A stretch of DNA of 64,000 nt from Theropithecus gelada (taxonomy: Eukaryota; Chordata; Mammalia; Primates; Cercopithecidae), in NCBI RefSeq assembly GCF_003255815.1, contig NC_037673.1, positions 12,671,774-12,735,773 on the forward strand, written 5' to 3'. The notes under the pieces are model-generated. The model was given only the letters and a program-made list of their open reading frames with translations. It searched no databases and was not told the origin of the DNA. Below are positions 10,671-22,290 of the stretch, piece by piece (positions within the stretch are counted from its first letter, which is position 1; the number at the start of each line of letters is the position of its first letter). A program made the translations under genes and the position numbers.

Positions 10671-12104
10671 TGAATACTGAATATTATAAAGAAGCATATT
10701 CTAATAACATCATTAGAGATTTACATGGAAATTGTTTTCAGGATATAAAAGCATCTTATTAATTCCAAAAAAAGCATTTCTTCTCTTAATTTGAGAGCAT
10801 TTTGCATTAATAATATTTTGATTTAGAGGTTGCTGTCATGTTTCTTAAGTCTAACATTTTAAAGATCCTTATAAAGTGAAAATAATTTAATTAATTATCT
10901 CTTAAGCAAGCAAAGCTACCAAAACATTGTATGCAAATAAGTAAGTTGCAGTCTATCAAAGAAGGGACAATGTTTTCATAGTGCTTATTTCAATAATTAA
11001 TTACATTCTACAGTATAGTGCTAGTGTTTCACTATAATTTTAACTTTTTTTGAGCTAAATGATGATAAAAATGACTAAAGTGTCCTACAAAAAAAGTTTA
11101 AAAAATTTATCTACTGAATATATGAATATTTAAAATATAATGGAGAGAATTATTCCAATCTAATTTTTAATTTTATTAGTCATTTGGCACATAGTGTTAA
11201 TAATATATACTTTCTCTTCATATAGAATTTACTTATTGAATTTGAATATTATATAGCATCTTAGAAATATCCCTAATAAAGCTTGTAGTAGAATTTCTCA
11301 GGCTCCTTCTGCACGCATTGTGCCATATATATGTTGATAAGTCCCCAAATGTTATATCTACTCCAGAACTGTATTCAGTTTATACTTTAGCCAACAGACA
11401 GCTTTTATAAATAATATTATATTAGTGTATGTCAGCATCATCCTGAAGCCTACTCCTTGAAAGTTAAAATATAAAAATAAAATAAAATAATTGTTATGTA
11501 TAAATATCTGCACTCCTTGTTCTACACAGTACCATGCTAACTGCAATCTGTGCATACTGAGCACTAAATTTGCAAATTTCTGTGCATTAAAGTGGGACTG
11601 TAGTCACTGTGAAGCCATACAAAGTGAAAATTGCCTGTAAATTAAAATGAATTGTCAAGAATAACATTTCCCCATTTACCACTCCACCCCCACAATAGAG
11701 GCATATGATACTCATTTTCCATGTGAAGACATTTTGGCTGAACTTGATAGAGGCTTTCTCATCAACCTTCCAAATTACGATTTAAATACACTCATACATA
11801 AAGTTTTCCTGGAATAATGTATAAATTCAAGTTCAATAACATCTAAATTATCTTCTAATTTTGTAGGGATTTTTTTCAGATCTTTAGTGCTTAAATTTAA
11901 AAGGTTTTTAAATCCTGGATGAAACTGTTTTGTCATTTTTTTGTTAACAGTAGTTTTCACTTTAAAAACTACATGGTATTTTAAAAAATTGTATTAAATT
12001 TTACTCTCCAAATAATTTACATTTGTATTTGTGTTAAATTAAAAATAAGAGCTATAGATCAAAATCTTACTTATATAAGCCCCTACCCAATTAAAAATAG
12101 AATT
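10671..12104. other. Unassigned AT-rich sequence
   Basis: No gene or repeat family recognised; open frames at 11358-11960 carry no recognisable domain. Confidence 0.5.
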
Positions 12105-12602
12105 CATGAGATGAAAAGGAACATTACTTCCATGGTCTTCCTCCAGTAAAGCATTAACCCTAGTCTAATCATGAAACGAACATCAGACAAATCCAAATTG
12201 AGAAAGATTCAAAGAAATGCCAGATCAGTATTCCTTAAATCTCTCAAGATTACCAGGAAGAAGGAAAGTCTGAGAAAAGGCAAATAGACCACACAGGAAT
12301 AGACCAGAGGAGGCTAAGGGGACGTAATAGCTAAATGTCAAGTGCTATCCTGGTTAGGATGGTAAAACAGAAAAAGGACATTAGCAAAGATGAAATGAAA
12401 TCCAAATAACTGGCATCTAGCTTATAAAAATGTATCAGTGTGGAAAATGTAATATTTATTTCCTTAATTCTGATAAATGTGCCCACGCAATATAAGATAT
12501 TAATAATAGAGGCAACTGAGTGTAATATACATGGGGACGCTCTGTATTCTGCAATTTTCTGTAAATCTAAAATTATTTTAAAATAAGCATTTGCATAAAA
12601 TA
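12105..12602 (+). mobile_element. Ancient L1 (L1ME-like) 3' end
   Basis: Contains the text CCCTAGTCTAATCATGA, ACATCAGACAAATCC, AGAAAAAGGACATTAG and TTTTCTGTAAATCTAAAA of an old L1 3' UTR. Related text occurs at 59820-60450, so the window holds two copies of the family. Subfamily from memory. Confidence 0.7.
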
Positions 12603-12785
12603 TCATTCAGAAAAAGGTGAATAGATGATACAAATGAAATTATAAAGGACACTTAGCGATTTCAAATAATTGATTTTTAAAATATCTTTCATCATTTGGT
12701 AGGATGGAAATTTAGGGCAAAGTCACATATGACAAGACCAGAAGGAAAAATAACAACTTTTTCCAGGTACAATTAAGAAAGGGCC

Positions 12786-13047
12786 GGGCCAGGAGCGCTG
12801 GCTCACGCCTGTAATCCCAGCACTTTGGGAGGCCGAAGCGGGCGGACTATGAGGTCAGGAGATCGAGACCATCCTGACTAACACGGTGAAACCCCGTCTC
12901 TACTAAAAACACAAAAAATTAGCCGGGGCTCGGTGGCGGGCGCCTGTAGTCCCAGAAGCCTGAGGCGGGAGAATGGCGTGAACCCGGGAGGCGGAGCTTG
13001 CAGTGAGCCGAGATGGCGCCACTGCACTCCAGCCTGAGCGACAAAGA
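12786..13047 (+). mobile_element. AluY-like, 3'-shortened
   Basis: Plus-strand Alu between exact TSD copies AAGAAAGGGCC (12775-12785 and 13048-13058). The right end is unusual: after CCTGAGCGA the usual GACTCCGTCT is missing and only a few A-rich bases (CAAAGA) remain before the TSD. Confidence 0.95.
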
Positions 13048-13058
13048 AAGAAAGGGCC

Positions 13059-14833
13059 ACAGAGAAATATGCAATTCACAATTAAAATTCAGAACTTAGA
13101 AAAGTACAGCTGTATGTGTCTTAATAAAACAGCCTTCTGTCTCTCCATTTGGAGATATTGCAAATTAAATACAATTAATGAGCAGAAGACAATATGAATA
13201 CCTATTCTAAATTTCATTTTCAAATAATTTGCCTTTGTCCAAATTCCTAGAAAAATTTAGATTACTCCAATTGTATTTTAATTAGCTGCTCTGAAAGCAA
13301 GTCAGTACAACTGAAGTATCTAAAAGGTAAAATCAACTTAACTGTTTTCTCAGTCCCAACAGTATTCTGACCCCATTCTTGGTGAGGAATCAATCACGTA
13401 GCATCATGAGTCAATCAGACTGTCACAATTTGGAGAAACAGACAATATCACGTACAACTAAAGCAAATTAGTTCATTTCTTGAAAGGATAATGTATTTCT
13501 GTTGCCCATGTAAATTCATACTGCACCTGAAAAATAAGAAGTTTACTTACAGCACTCACAATAGTATAGCTGCATTTGCAGTAGAAGAAAATTTATTTCT
13601 TCCCAAGGAAAAATCACAACATAACCTTTAAAAGGATGGTGGAGAGTGGCAACTTTCTCACACTAGGAAAGAAGCAACCAATGCATGCTGATAACAGGGC
13701 TTGCACTCAATTTCTTATAACAGGATAGCCATGGCAACCAGTCCCGATGATAAAATTCAGAGAGGAGGGAGAGGAAGATAAAGGTCCTTGGATTGTAGAC
13801 CAAATTTATTTTTATCCAACCATTAGTTCTAGAAAAGGTAAAAATACTCTGACATTTCTTTCCTCCCATCAACTTGTTAAAACCTAACTTCAATTTTACA
13901 TAGATTGTTCATTCAATCCCATGCAGGGATCATTCAGATCTCACAGGAAAGAATTTTGGCATCAATCAGACACTATTTCAAAATGACTTTACCTCTGTGT
14001 ACCAGGAAGACATTAGAGCAAGTAAACCATTTCTCACTTGGTAGCAAGTCCCTTGTAAAAGGTTATGGATTAAACCTAATGGGAAAGAGAAAATACCACT
14101 GTGATAAATGGTACTCCCTGGAGGGCTCCATTAACCCAGACACAGTCAGCGGAAGCCCAGAGACTAACCTCCCTTCACCCAGGCAATGGGTTACCTAGTC
14201 ATGCTTGTATAATCCTTAAAGTAGGAGAATATCCCAGAGTTGATGGATTCAGGAATGTCATTTGAATTAGAGAAATGACTCCTGATACAGCACCACACAG
14301 GAAATGAGATACAGCACGTGGTTGCGACATTTCAAAAGCAATGAATGGTGCACTACAATTTAAATGCTTCACTCAGCTCAAATTTCCTGAGTAGTCAACC
14401 CAGGGAAGTAATGATTATCTTTCGGATGTGCCTTTTCTTCTTGAAATGTGCTTAATTCAGTGATCTTCCCCTTTGGAAAACATTGGGATTACCACCCTGC
14501 CACACAAAGACTTCCAAGTCCAAGTGCTCTGATAAGGGAAATGGGAATTAAAACCTCTTCTGTAGCCTGTATGCGGTTAGGGTATGTGTGACACAGTTGG
14601 CAAATCCCCCTGCTTAATATTGACTGGGTGAAGTTTCTGTGGCAAGATTTTTACTCCATGCTTGTATTTAAATTCTAAGGAACACTCTGAAACATATGGC
14701 TGTCAAAAGCCTAAAAATAAAATGAAATAAGGTCATTTGAAAACTTAGATTTGGTAAAATAGAAAACATATGCTGACAAGACAGTAATCCCAATAGCAGT
14801 AAAACATCCCAAATTATACAGTTTTAAAAAAAG
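13059..14833. other. Unassigned sequence
   Basis: Somewhat less AT-rich around 13650-14200, but I recognise no gene or repeat. The 97-codon open frame at 13905-14198 has no identifiable domain. Confidence 0.45.
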
Positions 14834-14843
14834 AGAGGTTTTG

Positions 14844-15166
14844 GGCTGGGCGCGGTGGCTGTAATCCCAGCACTTTGGGAGGCCAAGAGGGGCAGATCAC
14901 AAGGTCAGGAGTTCGAGACCAGCCTGGCCAATATGGTGAATCCCCATCTCTACCAAAAATACAAAAATAATAATAATAATAATAATAATAAAATCAGCTG
15001 AGCTTGGTGGCAGGCTCCTGTAGACCCAGCTCTTCGAGAGGCTGAGGCAGGAGAATCCCTTGAACCCAGGGAGGAGGAGGTTGCATTGAGCAGAGATCGT
15101 GCCACTGCACTCCAGCCTGGGCAATAGAACAATGCTCTGTCTCAAAAAAAAAAAAAAAAAAAAAAA
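14844..15166 (+). mobile_element. Alu (AluS-like) with internal (AAT)n
   Basis: Plus-strand Alu with a 25-base A tail and near-identical TSDs (AGAGGTTTTG at 14834, AGAGGTTTTTG at 15167). The middle A-rich linker has grown into an (AAT)n array at about 14966-14992. Six bases (CACGCC) are missing after GGTGGCT in the head. Confidence 0.95.
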
Positions 15167-15177
15167 AGAGGTTTTTG

Positions 15178-16036
15178 AATGTGGAAATTATTCGATTTAG
15201 CAGATAAATGTAACTTGGGAAACCATCATTCTCAGTAAAAGCAAAAAGAGAAACTAAAAAGAATAAAGAAGAAAAAACAATAAATGCCCATGACATTTCT
15301 GGCATTTCATTTTTTGCAAACCACATTTTAACAATCTCAAACCCTGTCATTATGAATTATCAATTTAATAAAATTAGGAACTTACATTGAGCCAATCCAA
15401 TTATTTACTTTGTTAAAAATGAAAACATTTTATTAGTACATATGATGATGTCTGTTTTTCAAATTTAACCAGCAATTTTGTTTTATATTTAGGTGCGACT
15501 GATCATTTAATACTGATATCTTTAATATCCTGGATTAGGGGATCTTTAAAACACTGAGAATTGTGTCTGGAATTACATGTGTCTTTATGCTGAAGAACAA
15601 AAATCAACAAACCTGCTATGTATTTAATATTTTATGCTTAATTAAAAATTTTCTCTGGAAAGATTTTCTGGGAATAAGAGGCATAGTACAATTCACTTGT
15701 GCCCACATTCTATGTGTAAAACAGCCGCTTATAGTCTCATTTAGCACAACGCGTTGTACACTATAATTCACATGAAATATTCAAAAATTACACTGTCATC
15801 AGAAAGAATGAATTTAGAGAATGAATTTTCAACAATTTACAGAATGAGTTTACAGTAGCTGATTTTCTTAGCAGAAAAGTTGTTTTATATTACAAATAAA
15901 TAGAGTGTAGTATGAAACAATAGAAAAGTATGTTATTCTTTCTGATTTTAGGTGATACTTTATTGGATCACTACATATTATTATTGTTCTTAATCCTCTT
16001 GATGTCATTTTTCTTCCTGCAATATATGTTCCACTT
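15178..16036. other. Unassigned AT-rich sequence
   Basis: No feature recognised. Confidence 0.5.
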
Positions 16037-16312
16037 TTTTTAATTGACAAAAATTTTTAACATATTTATCATGCATATCATGAAGTTTTAACATATGTAT
16101 ACATTGTGGAATGGCTAAATCAATGAATGAATGTATGCATTGTCTCACATACTCATCATTTTCTTGTGGTAAGAAATTGATATATACTCTCAACAATTTT
16201 CAAGTACACAATATGTCGTTATTAACTACAGTCATTATGATATACAATAGATCTCTCAAACTTATTCCAACACTCTTAATACATTTAGTTTGGAGACCTT
16301 ACGCCACTCCCA
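16037..16312 (-). mobile_element. L1MA/L1MB-like 3' end fragment
   Basis: Reads as the reverse complement of an older L1 3' UTR: TTTTTTAATTGACAAA, GTATACATTGTGGAATGGCTAAATCAA, GTTATTAACTACAGTCAT and CAATAGATCTCTCAAACTTATTCC. 5'-truncated. Confidence 0.8.
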
Positions 16313-16431
16313 GGCATTTCCTAGGCAACATTCTTCAGACTAAGTGGAGGTGAGGCAGAACTTTTCTATAATTTTCCAGCTCACTAAACTTTTAAGGTTA
16401 TTTTTATTTTTATTCAGTAAATTGGATACCT

Positions 16432-16489
16432 TTCCTAAAGTTTATTTCTGGATAAACATTTTCCTAAAGTTTATTTCTGGATAAACATA
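16432..16489 (+). repeat. 29-bp tandem duplication
   Basis: Two adjacent 29-base units, 16432-16460 and 16461-16489, identical except for the last base. Each begins TTCCTAAAGTTTATTTC and contains GGATAAACAT. A recent local duplication. Confidence 0.97.
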
Positions 16490-16750
16490 ACAACCATTGT
16501 AAAAATGTTTACTGTGTCTTGTTACCCAGAAGAAAAAATATACACTAAATAAAATGCTATATGTTAGAGGGTTACTACAAGGTAAAAACTGGTGGAACCA
16601 GTAACTATTTACAAACTAAACAACTCTCAGAACTTTTCATGTGGCTTACCACATTAAATGATCTTCTTTTCCCTGAATTTTGTTAAAATCACTTACTGTA
16701 TGTTTATCATTTGTTTTTATTGCACCTTAACATTTACAAGCACATTTCTT

Positions 16751-17747
16751 TTTTTTTTTTTTTTTTAAATTTATTTATTATTATTATACTGTAAGTTGTA
16801 GGGTACATGTGCATAACGTGCAGGTTTGTTACATATGTATACTTGTGCCTTGTTGGTGTGCTGCACCCATCAACTCGTCATTTACATCAGGTATAACTCC
16901 CAATGCAATCCCTCCCCCCGCCCCCCTCCCCATGATAGGCCCCGGTGTGTGATGTTCCCCTTCCCGAGTCCAAGTGATCTCATTGTTCAGTTCCCACCTA
17001 TGAGTGAGAACATGCGGTGTTTGGTTTTCTGTTCTTGTGATAGTTTGCTAAGAATGATGGATTCCAGCTGCATCCATGTCCCTACAAAGGACACAAACTC
17101 ATCCTTTTTTATGGCTGCATAGTATTCCATGGTGTATATATGCCACATTTTCTTAATCCAATCTGTCACTGATGGACATTTGGGTTGATTCCAAGTCTTT
17201 GCTATTGTGAATAGTGCTGCAATAAACATACGTGTGCATGTGTCTTTATAGCAGCATAATTTATAATCCTTTGGGTATATACCCAGTAATGGGATGGCTG
17301 GGTCATATGGTACATCTAGTTCTAGATCCTTGAGGAATCGCCATACTGTTTTCCATAATGGTTGAACTAGTTTACAATCCCACCAACAGTGTAAAAGTGT
17401 TCCTATTTCTCCACATCCTCTCCAGCACCTGTTGTTTCCTGACTTTTGAATGAGACTTCATGTCTAAAACACCAAAAGCAACGGCAGCAAAAGCCAAAAT
17501 TGACAAATGGGATCTCATTAAACTAAAGAGCTTCTGCACAGCAAAAGAAACTACCATCAGAGTGAACAGGCAACCTACAGATTGGGAGAAAATTTTTGCA
17601 ATCTACTCATCTGACAAAGGGCTAATATCCAGAACCTACAAAGAACTCCAACAAATTTACAAGAAAAAAACAAACAACCCCATCAAAAAGTGGGCAAAGG
17701 ATATGAATAGACATTTCTCAAAAGAAGACATTCATACAGCCAACAAA
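16751..17747 (-). mobile_element. Young L1 (L1PA-like), 5'-truncated with 5' inversion (twin priming)
   Basis: Flanked by an exact 16-bp TSD, TACAAGCACATTTCTT (16735-16750 and 17748-17763). The minus-strand half (16751 to about 17447) runs from the poly(T) end through the 3' UTR, including its G-rich tract, into ORF2. The plus-strand half (about 17453-17747) carries an upstream ORF2 segment in the opposite direction. Open frames 16987-17229 (minus) and 17460-17765 (plus) are these two ORF2 pieces. About 100 bases of ORF2 between the halves are missing at the junction. This is the classic outcome of twin-primed reverse transcription; the copy cannot encode a protein. Confidence 0.96.
16910..16931 (-). 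other. G-rich tract of the L1 3' UTR
   Basis: On the minus strand four or more G-runs lie in about 22 bases, the known polypurine/G4-prone tract of primate L1 3' UTRs. Confidence 0.8.
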
Positions 17748-17789
17748 TACAAGCACATTTCTTAACATCCCTAAACACTTATACTTTGG

Positions 17790-18430
17790 TTTTGCCTGTT
17801 TCACCAGTCAATAATAAGTGGAAACGTGTGTAATGTATATTTTTGTGTCTGGCTTCTTTTTCTAAATTTCATGTTTGTGAGGCTGTGTTTTTTTTTCTTT
17901 TCATTGTTATGTGCATTACACTGTAGAAATATGTAACAATATATACATTCTACAGAGCTAGACCACTAGATGATTCCAATTTTTGACCATTGGGAAAAAA
18001 ATGCACTATTAGCAATCCTAAGCGTATCTTCTGTTGTTTAGATGACAATAAATATAAAATATATTGAAATTTTGTCTGCCAAATTTTTGTCAAAAGGGGC
18101 TGTACCATTTCACATTTCCTAGCAAAATGGTAATTCATTACCACACTTGTAAACAATTAGTATTTTAATTTCGCATGTGGCAATTATGATGGTATGTATT
18201 TTTTTTTCAGTTCCTTACCCAAGGTTACATAGATTTCTGTAAGATTCCACATGTCTATTGGTTACTTAATATATTCTCTTTTTTAAAGAGCATGTTGAAT
18301 TAATGCACACATTGGTTACTGGACTTTTTCTCTTTTGATTTGTAGAAGTATGTTATACATTCTTAACATGAGCTTTCTTTGCAATGATGCAAAGATGTAA
18401 TATTCATATATTTTCTTCCAGGATCATATT
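17790..18430 (-). mobile_element. Old L1M ORF2 fragment
   Basis: Reverse complement of old L1 ORF2/3' region: GTCTGGCTTCTTTTTC, GGGGCTGTACCATTTCACATTTCC, TGTCTATTGGTTACTTAATATATTC. Heavily decayed. Confidence 0.65.
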
Positions 18431-18650
18431 TGAATACTATCTGAATTTCTATTTTGATAAATAAACTGCCTAATTTCTCAAAGTCAAATATATAAAACCT
18501 TTCCTTTAAATGGCATATTTTAAGAATTTAAACCTTCCCTTATATGTGGTTTAATGTGGAATTACATCAAGTAATTTTCTGAGCTGATTTATTCTTTATT
18601 AATTTATATACTTATATTTTAAATATATACTGACTGTGAATAATGACAGC

Positions 18651-18675
<25 letters not shown>
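18651..18675. repeat. T(25) homopolymer
   Basis: Uninterrupted run of 25 T. I see no recognisable retroposon body attached on the right, so its origin is unclear. Confidence 0.97.
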
Positions 18676-18681
<6 letters not shown>

Positions 18682-18978
18682 CATGATACATGCTTTTTCT
18701 TGCCTAAGCACATTGCCAAGCACCTGCTCTACCAGGTATACTAGAAGTGGTAATAACATATATATTAATCCAATTTGTGTCTTAGAGGAAACATTTTACT
18801 ATTTCATCATGAAAAATGATGTTTCCCATGTAGAGTTTTTAAACCCTATATCACATTATGTAAAATCCAAATAATTTAAGTTTGCCAAGAGGATTTATTA
18901 AATCACAATTAAATTTGAAACATATGACACTATTTTTCTGCACCTATCATGAATGAATTATTTTTCTTCCATTGGGTC

Positions 18979-19470
18979 TGTCAAAACACCAAATTACAAC
19001 AAATTTAAAGATCTCCATTGGCTTTATTAATGATTCTGAAACCAAGCAACATTTTATTCCATAAAATAGAATAAGAGTTCCAATGACCTGACCAGACGAG
19101 ATTGGGCTTATACAGAGAGAAGAAATGAGAAGCCAGAAACAAAAGGTAAATTGTTCCTTTAAAAGTTAACTTTCTTGTTAGTCTGGGACAGAGAAAAAAA
19201 AAATAGAGAAATAACTGATTGGTTAACATTAGGGTGTTTCAGGTCAAGGATTTAAAGCAGAGGGAACTTCTTTATCATGCCTATTGAAGATTTAAACTGG
19301 CCTGTTCTGGAAATTGATCATCATCTCTCTTTCCTGATTTCTCCTAAGATCAAATAACAACTCAATTTAGCCTTGGTGATGTGAACCTTTAGCATAAGCA
19401 ACTCCTGTTTGAATTTTAGTCTGGCCTGTTGGGCCTAGTGCAAGAGTTTAATCCAAAACAATGTCTTCCT
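18979..19470 (-). mobile_element. Probable LTR relic (ERVL-like)
   Basis: Reverse orientation LTR-like sequence: GGCTTTATTAATG near the left end is a reversed AATAAA context, followed by GACCTGACCAGACGAGATTGG, AACTGGCCTGTTCTGG and TTTAATCCAAAACAATG. It reads like a MER/MLT2-type LTR from memory. Boundaries approximate. Confidence 0.4.
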
Positions 19471-19522
19471 TATTTAATAGATTAATGTGGTTAATTTAGT
19501 TGTTATTTAATAGATTAATGTG
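19470..19522 (+). repeat. Short 20-bp direct repeat, 33-bp period
   Basis: Exact 20-base copies at 19470-19489 and 19503-19522 (TTATTTAATAGATTAATG core), separated by 13 bases. Confidence 0.95.
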
Positions 19523-19943
19523 AAAAATTGTGAAATATTGTAATGATTTATAAATTTCAATCAATATGAACTTATATTGGGCAAATGCACAGATGTTTAA
19601 TTTATGGTCCTTCAAGTTTTTGACAAATGCAAACCCTCTTAACTCACAAACTTTTAATATAGAACATACATAGAATTTTAATATAGAATGTCGTATAGAA
19701 GAGATAGAGAATTTTTCCATCAGTCCAGAATAATGACTCCTGCTGCTTTCCAATTAATTAGTTTGGTGAGTTCCAAAAATTCCTATATAATAGAAACTTT
19801 CAGTATATATCTGGCTTATTTCATGCACCATAATGTGTTTTAAGATTCAACGATGTCCTGTGTCTATCAGCAGCTTTTTCTGTTTATTGCAGACTTGAAT
19901 TACATTTATGGTTAAGCAGAATACTTTTCAACCAATATTCAAT
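19523..19943. other. Unassigned AT-rich sequence
   Basis: Nothing recognised. Confidence 0.5.
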
Positions 19944-20303
19944 TATTTTAGTCTGTTCTGGTTGCTATAACAAAATAATATAAACTGGGTGGTCTGAACA
20001 ACAGACATTTAATTCTCACAGATCTGGAGCCTGGGCAGCCCAAGATCAAGGTGCTGGTACACTCAGTTCCTGGTAAGGTCTGTTTCTTAGTTTGCAGACA
20101 GTTGCCTTCTTGCTATGTCCTTACCACATGGCAGGTGATCTCTTTCTTCATCTTCTTCTAAAGCACTAATCTCATCATGAGAGCCACATCCTCATGACAT
20201 TTTCTAGCCCAAATTACCTGTCAAAGGCTACATTTCCAAATATCATCACATTAGCAGGTAGAGCTTTAACTTGGATTTTGAGTAGTCACAATTCAGTTCA
20301 TTG
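19944..20303 (-). mobile_element. MLT1-type MaLR LTR (3' LTR of a minus-strand fragment)
   Basis: Reverse complement of an MLT1 LTR: TTTTAGTCTGTTCTGGTTGCTATAACAAAATA at the left, GTGGTCTGAACAACAGA, CCCAAGATCAAGGTG and CAATTCAGTTCATT at the right. MaLR internal sequence follows immediately to the right, so this is the downstream LTR of a partial provirus-like copy. Confidence 0.88.
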
Positions 20304-21445
20304 CCTTTCTCCTCTTTCCTCTCAAAATTCAGGTCTTTCTCACATGTAAAATACACTAATTCCATCCCAACAACCCCAAAGTCTTAACTCATCCCAGCAT
20401 CATTTCTAAAGTTCAAAGTCTCATTTAAATATCATCAAAATTAGATATTGCTGAGACTCAATGTACAATTCGTATGGAGGCAAAATTTCTCTCCAGTTGT
20501 AAGCCTGTGAAATCAGACAAGTTAGGTGTTTCCAATGTATAACGTTGAGACAGGCATAAAACAGACATTTCTATTCTCAAACAAATACATAGGCAAAAGG
20601 AAGGAGTGATATGTCCCAAACTAGTCCGAAACTTGGTATGGCAAATTCCACTAGATCCTAAGGCTTGGGAATAATCCTCTGGTTGAATTGTCTGCCTTGT
20701 GGGCAGGGGGTCCCTCTGCTTTCTGGGGCTCTGCAGAAAAGGAGTTACAACCCCAAGTTTCCAGACAGCCATGCCCCAAGGTTTTGGAGGGTTTTCCCTG
20801 CCCCACTGCTCTGGTTGGAAGTTGCTCTTCTTTGAAACCAAGGCAGTGGCCCTGATGATGTCTGAATCACCTTCAGGGTTCATCTTTTTTTTTTTTTTTT
20901 TTTTTTTTAAACGGAGTCTCCCTCTGTCTCCAGGCTGGAGCGCAGTGGGGCAATCTCTACTAACTGCAACATCGGCCTCGATGGTTGAAGCAATTCTCCT
21001 GTCTCAGCCTCCCGAGTAGCTGGGATTACAGGCAGGCACCACCACACTCAGCTAATTTTTGTATTTTTAGTAGAGACAGGGTTTCACCATGCTGGCCCAA
21101 ATGGTCTCGATCTCTTGACCTCGTGATCCGCCTGCCCCGGTTTCCCAAAGTACTGGGATAACAGGCGTGAGCCACCACGCCCGGCCTGCGTCCTTTCTTT
21201 TTCCTGAAGAATACTGCTCACTCTCCACTGAATAGCTCCCATAGTCCCATCCTATAGAATCTGACAGTCTTCCTTCATTTCCTCTCCGTTTTCTCTATCC
21301 CCTTCAGTTTACATTGGCAGTGCCTCTGCTATAATCCCATTTCTATTTCTGGTTTACATGGAAGTGGTTGGTCAAGTCAATGAGTTATACTCACGATCTT
21401 TTTATCAAATGAATGTTCAGACACATCCTTAGTGTGTCAGAACAA
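20304..21445 (-). mobile_element. MaLR internal region, split by an Alu
   Basis: Matches the reverse complement of MaLR (THE1/MST/MLT1) internal DNA: GAGACAGGCATAAAACAGACATT, GGCAAATTCCACTAGATCCTAAGGCTT, GATAATCCTCT-like text and, after the Alu, CATTGGCAGTGCCTCTGCT. The gag-like region is decayed. A 141-codon minus-strand open frame (20458-20883) lies inside it but shows no intact domain. No second LTR is visible on the right. Confidence 0.75.
20885..21186 (-). mobile_element. Alu (AluS/Y-like) nested in MaLR internal region
   Basis: Minus-strand full-length Alu starting with a 24-base T run; ends CACGCCCGGCC. MaLR sequence is found on both sides. Confidence 0.96.
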
Positions 21446-22290
21446 GCCGTCTCATTTTTAACATTTACTGTAATTTCTTTTTTTTGTTTTAAACATTTCT
21501 TCTTCAGTTTGAACAAATTCTTTTTTACTACTAATTTGGTTAGAATTTTTATTTCCTGTATCATGAGTGTATATTGATATTTACCAATTATTTCTTAAAT
21601 TTATTGATATAATCTTTATGCAACAAATTATATTGACTATTGTTCTAATGTTAAACCAGTTCTCTCTTTGAAGGATAAGTCCTATTAGACCATGATGCAC
21701 TATGTTTTTTATACTGTACTGTATTCCAGTTGGTAGTATGTCATTGGGGAAAATAGCTCTATGTTCATGAGCTCAATGAATTAGTAACTGTAAAATAATA
21801 TAATTTTTAATTTTTTTAAATCAAAGTTAATTCATGAAGCTATCTTAATATGGATTTTTAAAATTGTGTTTTTTTATTTTCTGTAATAAAGAATTTTAAT
21901 AACTGTTAATTTTAATAGATATATTAATATTCAAAAATTTTTAGTCTTCTTGTTTCATATACAAATTTACATGCAGTTGTAAGAGATCCTGTGTATCACT
22001 TACCCAATTACTCCAGTAGCAACATTTTGAAAATCTATAGTATTATAAAAATGTACTGACAATGATAGGAGCCACTTTCTTTGATCTTATTCAGATTACT
22101 TTTACTCGTGTGTGTGTGTCTGTATGTGTGTGTGTATTTCTGTACAGTGTTATCACATGTGGAGGTTTGTACATCATTAACACAAAGTGCTAAAAATCCT
22201 CCCTCTTGCATTTTGACAGTCACACCTATCTCCCACCTGCTGTCATTCAAATTGACATTATCCTGTAGACAATGTGTCATTTCTCTCTGG
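21446..22290 (-). mobile_element. Ancient L1M fragments
   Basis: 21540-21790 reads as reverse-strand old L1 reverse-transcriptase region (GTTAAACCAGTTCTC, TTGGTAGTATGTCATTGGGG). 21950-22290 matches an old L1 3' UTR (CAATTACTCCAGTAGCAACATTTTG, TATCACATGTGGAGGTTTGTACATC, then CATTATCCTGTAGAC). A short TG run lies at 22109-22135. Confidence 0.65.

Noticed and set aside
20458..20883. 141-codon minus-strand frame as a possible gene
   Set aside because: Sits entirely in decayed MaLR internal sequence and its end is set by an Alu insertion.
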